From Dicyema japonicum (lineage: Eukaryota > Dicyemida > Rhombozoa > Dicyemidae): DNA of 64,000 nt. The position numbers and the translations under genes are program-made. The notes beneath the pieces are model-generated. The model had not been told where the DNA came from. It saw only the letters and a program-made list of their open reading frames with translations, and did no database searches. Every line of letters starts with the position of its first letter. Positions within the stretch are counted from its first letter, which is position 1. This document shows positions 59,441 to 64,000 of this stretch, in pieces. The stretch is from assembly GCA_011109175.1 (NCBI GenBank), contig RDEW01000021.1, positions 599,710 through 663,709 of the forward strand, read 5' to 3'.

Positions 59441-59896
59441 GTAACGCCTCTAGTAGTAGAAAGGAAGTTATTCGACAAGTAGTCTGACTGTTAACTAAAT
59501 GCTACGCAACCGACACACGACCACCCCTGATCATCTATGGAATGACTCCTTGAGTATCAGTTTATATAAAAAATTCAAAAATATTGTAAAAAATATTACT
59601 TTGTCCACTTAATCCCTCAACATGTTATATTTGGGGAAATATTACTTTTTCGAACGAGCAATGCTTANAGTAACCCCTCTAGTAGTAGAAAGGAAGTTAT
59701 TCGACAAGTAGTCTGACTGTTAACTAAATGCTACGCAACCGACACACGACCACACCTGATCATCTATGGAATGACTCCTTGAGTATCAGTTTATATAAAA
59801 AATTCAAAAATATTGTAAAAAATATTACTTTGTCCACTTAATCCCTCAACATGTTATATTTGCGGAAATATTACTTTTTCGAACGAGCAATGCTTA
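59440..59896. repeat. Duplicate flanking a single N (59668)
   Basis: 59440-59667 and 59669-59896 are near-identical (agtaac.cctctagtagtaga ... cgaacgagcaatgctta) around one N. The unit includes the last codons and 3' flank of the DYRK gene, so the gene's end is present twice. Only the right copy is joined to the rest of the gene. Probable assembly artefact. Confidence 0.95.
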
Positions 59897-61320
59897 TTTT
59901 GGTGAAATAGTCTGAATTTGTCATTTTTGTCGAATATCCATTCGTGTTTCAGACCCTCCTCAGCCGTCATTCTGTCCGGGGGGTTCCATTCGAGACATTG
60001 GTAGATAAAATCTATGAATTTGTCATCATTTGTCTTCATAATTTTGTACAAACTCCTTGACCCCGGCTTACAGGTAGATTTTCCGTTCGTCCTTAACTTT
60101 CCAGATTTGTCTACCATAATGTCTCCCAAATACCGAAATACACGTGCCTTTTCATTCCCTGTTCGATAAGAAACGTGGGTGGAGAGCTCAACAACTCTAT
60201 TATGCACAAAAGCTGGTCCATTTCGTTTTTTCCTGCAAAAAGTGGTTGTCCCGTAAAAAGTTCAACCATAATGCAGCCGAGACTCCACATGTCGATGGCG
60301 GGGGAGTAGGGGATCCCCAAAATAACCTCCGGTGCTCTGTAGTACCTCGACTGAATGTACGTGTATACTTTATTAGAAACACTAGTTACGCTTATTTTCC
60401 TTAAAACAGCTCGAACCAAAGTCGGTGACTCGGCACGTGCGTCCAATGTTCGACTTTATGAGAATATTTTCCTACAAATATAGCACGTGGACAACTGGTT
60501 TTAGATCACAATGAATGATACTCGCACTGTGGATGAATTTGAGGCATTTTAAGATTCCAACAGTGAAATGTTTGATCTCCTGAACTGAGAAGCCTTCAAA
60601 GTTCCTCTTAACAAGGGAATCATACAGATTCTCCCTAACACTCCCCCACTTAACCAACCGCATCAACTCCAAAATGATACACAAATGTTTCCGAAAGTAA
60701 AAGTAGTCAATCATCTTCACAGTGTGACTACACTTGTAGTGATCATTGCTCTCAATGTATTTGAGCATCTCGATCTCGTTCAAACTGACTTTTTTATATC
60801 TTCACTTTCAACAAATATAGTACTTTTTTCTGTTTCTCAGAATTTTCACGGCGACCAGAGTGTTCAATTTGTGGTCGTAGCACTTTAGTACTATGCCAAA
60901 AGTCCCCTTCCCGATCTCTTCGATTATCTCATAGCGGTACAGCAAATGATCTTTTTCAATCTTCCTTAACAACGACCTCTCAACCTTAATGTAGAATCCC
61001 TGGTCATCGTCAAAAATCTGCTTTTCATATTGGAGGGAGTTAAATTTGACAGAATTCAGTCCAAAGTGCCAAATCTCCTTGTAGGCAAGCATTTCGTCCC
61101 TCTCAAAAGGAGGAATGTAGTCTCTAAAGTATTTGAGGCACTCTAAGGGGGTCATTGAAGAATAAAAACCGATAGGAGTGATTGGGTAACTAATATTCTG
61201 GATTTCTTTGTTTTTATGTTTTTCCTTGGGATGTCCGTTCACATTTTCAAGGAATGTGTTATTTCCCCTCCGTTTTGTTTGTTTAGTAAAAAAAGGCAGG
61301 TGAAACTTGGAATGGTTCAT
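59854..61320 (-). CDS. Class II DYRK protein kinase
   Basis: Dual-specificity Tyr-autophosphorylating Ser/Thr kinase of the DYRK2/3/4 type. Seven exons with six introns: 60961-60984 (24 nt), 60800-60823 (24), 60635-60658 (24), 60472-60495 (24), 60368-60389 (22) and 60111-60133 (23). Every phase was checked; spliced length is 441 residues. The N-terminal part has [10 protein letters not shown] and the DH box (PFERDEML...HFGLN), then DDDQGFY. Kinase marks: GKGTFG 129-134, Lys151 in VAVKI, HCDLKPEN 246-253 (the Cys is DYRK-typical), DFG 268-270, activation-loop YTY 280-282 followed by [10 protein letters not shown], then WSLGCIMVE and [10 protein letters not shown]. All catalytic residues are present, so it should be active. 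Two introns (60961-60984 and 60635-60658) are multiples of three without stops and read through in frame. They are recognised only because the kinase alignment needs their removal. The 3' end lies in a duplicated segment. Confidence 0.97.
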
Positions 61321-62172
61321 AATTTTGAGGTGAACGGCGTATTCATATAAAACAACCTCAGAACAAAGAACTAATTGTTGAGCTCATAATAACATTTTTT
61401 ACGTCTGACATTGATCAAAGAGAACCTGTATTAATCCCAGTATTGTCACTTTTGCTAAGACCTATCGATCATTCCATTGGATTATTAGTGTATTCAAAGT
61501 TCACTTAGCTTTTGTTCAGCTACTAGAGACTCCACAATCAGTTCCATATGTGGGAATAAATGGCACGACAAAGGTACATTTGGACTGAGGACATGCACGA
61601 TGCTCATATAAACTGAACTTGGTTGCCTATTAATCGACCATTGTGGGAGACATTGAGGTTTTAGCGGTTATGGGGTTCTATTATTAGACCTCTTGATCCC
61701 CCAAGTAAACTCATCAGAAGGATATATTCTCTGACAGAATTATCTAAAAACTTGAAGACACACAACAAAATGATATTCGCACAGTAAAACCGATCAAATA
61801 AAAAATCATTATTATTTTTACAAACAATTCAATAACCACTTTGTCTTTGTCATTATAAGTACATCTGAACACCCTCAATTACAATCCCACATTAATTACA
61901 GCGCCTCCTACATATATTGAAAGTCATCATTGCATATCATTAGAAGGACAAACTCATCTTTCACGACATATAGGTTACTTCAAGTTCTCGAGTCACAAAG
62001 AACTCGACCCTACACACATTCATGTGTAAAACATCTCGATAATTAGTCACAAATATAAAAAAAGTTAGATCACTCATAGGGGCATTAAAAAACACGGGGT
62101 ACATGACAAGCCAATCAATCAAAAATAAGTAGACATTTTATTTAAAAAATTAGATTTCAAATTATTAGAAAA
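61321..62172. other. Intergenic DYRK to transportin-3
   Basis: About 850 bp between the start of the DYRK gene and the end of the transportin gene, both on the minus strand. It must hold the DYRK promoter; I see no clear motif. A minus-strand AATAAA at 62137-62142, about 30 nt past the transportin stop, is a likely poly(A) signal. Confidence 0.6.
62137..62142 (-). other. Poly(A) signal AATAAA
   Basis: Canonical hexamer on the minus strand about 30 nt downstream of the transportin-3-like stop codon. Confidence 0.5.
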
Positions 62173-64000
62173 TTAAATAATAAAATGTTTTCTCAGTTGT
62201 TCTAGTGAATGTCGAATATGTTTGATATTATCAATTTTACTAAAAATAACAAAAAACTCACCTAATCACATTATGGTAGAATGACAACACTACATCATCA
62301 GATATAGTGTCTCTCACATGCTCTCCACTCCGAGGTAGCTCACTCAAAGTAAACTGAAGCAACGTGCAGAAAACTTCCAATTTCATCATTCCAATCTGGT
62401 GGACACACTTTGCAATCGAATTAAGGTGAGTTGGGTGGAACATTGAAGACAACAATATCTGAGACAACAGCTGCTGAGTCAGTTCCAGTGATGGCTGAGT
62501 CTTGGTCAACATACAGCACACAAAGGAACAGCACTGAGAGATCACATCCTTATTCTCACAAAACAGAGCGAAAAAAGCGCATCTTATAATATGGGGGGCA
62601 TACTGAGTAAAGGAATCTATGCAGTGGTTCACCAGTCTGGTGGATAGTCTGAAGAAATCCTCCGCATAGTAAGGATTATTCTTCACACCCTCAGAGTCCT
62701 TCAAAATGATGAGACTGGGAGGGATAATCGTTGATAGTAGTCCTGGAACGTCCATGAAGGTGGAATACTGCTCAATTAAAATGGCAGACAAGTAAACAAG
62801 TGAAGTATCCTGGAAGCTGTTAAAACAACGAATAATTATGGAAGTAACAGAATTCACCATCTCCCCAGTTAAATTAACATGCCGAATAATGTGCCTCACA
62901 CACCGAGCGTACAACTCAGATGCACTGGTATCATTAATAACTCGTGCAAATAACTGAATCATTGTAGGCCATATCAGGACAAGTCCATTAGTGGCAGGGT
63001 GGGGGGACTCTGTGTGACTAGTCAGAGACATGAAGGTAGAAGAAACAAGTTTAATGAACATTACGTGATCCACCGAGTAGTGCTGGACTAGTTGAATCAT
63101 TGACTGGAAGTAATGAGAGAACTGTTCCGCAGGAAGACGAGCAATGGAATGAGTCAGTGAACAGACTACAGACTGGGCGTACTGAGGACAGTTTTGGAGG
63201 GTACATTGTAGAAGGGGGACAAGAAAGGGGGAGGTATACTCAATCGGACAGTCATTGGTAATAGAAGACAGGGCAATAGAAGCAGACTGTGATAGTTCTG
63301 GGTATGACAAGGCTGTCTGCACGTGGTTAATTATTTGTTCTAATATTACTAACGGTGACAAACCTATATTGTTAGTCCTATGGGCGAGTATCCCCATAAG
63401 CTGGACTGAATAGGGACAGGGAGGTTTGCTGTAGATTTGTTGGAGGATTAGCTGGGCGTCCTCGTGGGAGGTTCTACGGTATAAAGGGGGATTACCTTCG
63501 ATTATTGACTCTCGATAGGACAAAAAGACAACTCTCATAATATTCACCGGTCTCCTCAAGGACGGCCATAACCTGAGCATTAACGAGTTCGGTCAGATTG
63601 AGTGACATCATCTGCGAGAGGGCGTCCTCAGCCTCTTCCCGAATAGTCTGACACGTGCAAATGTGACAGAGGGCGACAACAAATTGGTGAATGTTGTATT
63701 GAATACTGTTTAAAAGTAGAGAGTTGAAGAAGTAGAGACCATTGATGACTGATTTCACGTGGCGGGAGTACAACAGATCCATCTGCATGTCCACCAATGG
63801 GAGAGCCAATTGTAGATGGGGGATCAGAGCACAGCCAATGTCAGAGATTATGAAGGACAGTTTGGTTACCCTGGGGGTAATAAGTAAGCATACTTTGTGT
63901 TGTCCCCTTCAAAGACGGCCGATTTGAAGACTTCTCTCAAAGGAAGAAGTGAGGGAATAAGATTGAGAAGAATTAGGGGGTTATCCTTTGAGAAATGAGC
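62173..64000 (-). CDS. TNPO3: Transportin-3-like importin (C-terminal part)
   Basis: Importin-beta-family receptor. Transportin-3 carries SR splicing factors into the nucleus. The gene enters from the right edge, so the N-terminal Ran-binding repeats lie outside. Exons here: 64000-63894, 63870-63496, 63473-63364, 63339-62262, 62239-62173. Introns are 23, 22, 24 and 22 nt (63871-63893, 63474-63495, 63340-63363, 62240-62261). Joined, they encode about 578 residues of HEAT-type helices. Best family matches are IARLPAEQF (like LARLPLDKI), LVYLSAILIEQY (like FLYLGSILVDEY), NNPYYAEDFFRLSTR (like NHPDTVDDLFRLATR) and the last helix FYHNVISKID...LRKHF. The 63340-63363 intron has no in-frame stop and was found by alignment. 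A competing splice near 63511-63532 would create EGNPP but fits the family worse. Importin-13 is the main alternative. Confidence 0.85.

Noticed and set aside
63492-63580. A 22-nt intron at 63511-63532 creating EGNPP, a motif of transportin-3
   Set aside because: The alternative 22-nt intron at 63474-63495 keeps YYESCLFVLSRVNN, which aligns better with the helix after that position; EGNPP comes from intronic bases by chance.
1-64000. CRISPR array, bacterial operon or phage content
   Set aside because: No regularly spaced repeats; genes are intron-bearing and metazoan.

Overview
The window is eukaryotic, AT-rich and densely repetitive: a few compact protein-coding genes lie among decayed retrotransposons. 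It best fits a dicyemid mesozoan (Dicyema-like). The main reason is intron size. Aligning the broken reading frames of seven conserved genes to their families gives 31 GT-AG introns, all 20 to 27 nt long (most 22 to 24). Introns this short across many conserved metazoan genes are known from dicyemids. POU, KMT2E/SETD5-type SET, class II DYRK and SLC7 genes show an animal. The species call is inference.

Genes: a POU-homeodomain factor (116-966, +); an RMI1-like genome-stability protein in pieces (about 10.5-11.2 kb, -) with unidentified coding exons behind it (9.9-10.35 kb, -); a decayed RING-H2 gene (14750-15011, +); an SLC7/LAT amino-acid transporter (26450-27959, -); translation initiation factor eIF3 subunit H (42646-43598, +); a KMT2E/SETD5-like SET protein (51138-52785, -); an ASCC2-like protein (56953-57996, +); a DYRK kinase (59854-61320, -); and the C-terminal part of a transportin-3-like importin (62173-64000, -, running off the right edge). 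They are unrelated housekeeping and regulatory genes, not an operon or cluster.

Most of the rest is non-LTR retrotransposon debris. (1) An R2/NeSL-like type has an HLLF.DDLK reverse transcriptase, a C2HC finger and a restriction-like endonuclease (1.9-3.2, 8.3-8.6, 35.4-35.9, 38.9-40.7 and 53.6-55.6 kb). (2) 'LINE A' has an APE endonuclease and an RT; one copy keeps a 530-codon frame (36.0-38.9 kb). (3) 'LINE B' is Jockey/CR1-like, with many copies on both strands. (4) 'LINE C' has a GVQQGDPLG RT and a C-terminal WDVT...SGA..AA domain. There is also a hAT transposase relic (23.7-25.2 kb), two SINEs of one family (one with a 14-bp target-site duplication and a LINE B-like 3' tail), and several unclassified dispersed repeats.

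The assembly is imperfect. It has two long N gaps, five single Ns each flanked by two near-identical copies, and nine head-to-tail duplications of about 100-170 bp. Frame breaks in otherwise good genes must be read with this in mind.
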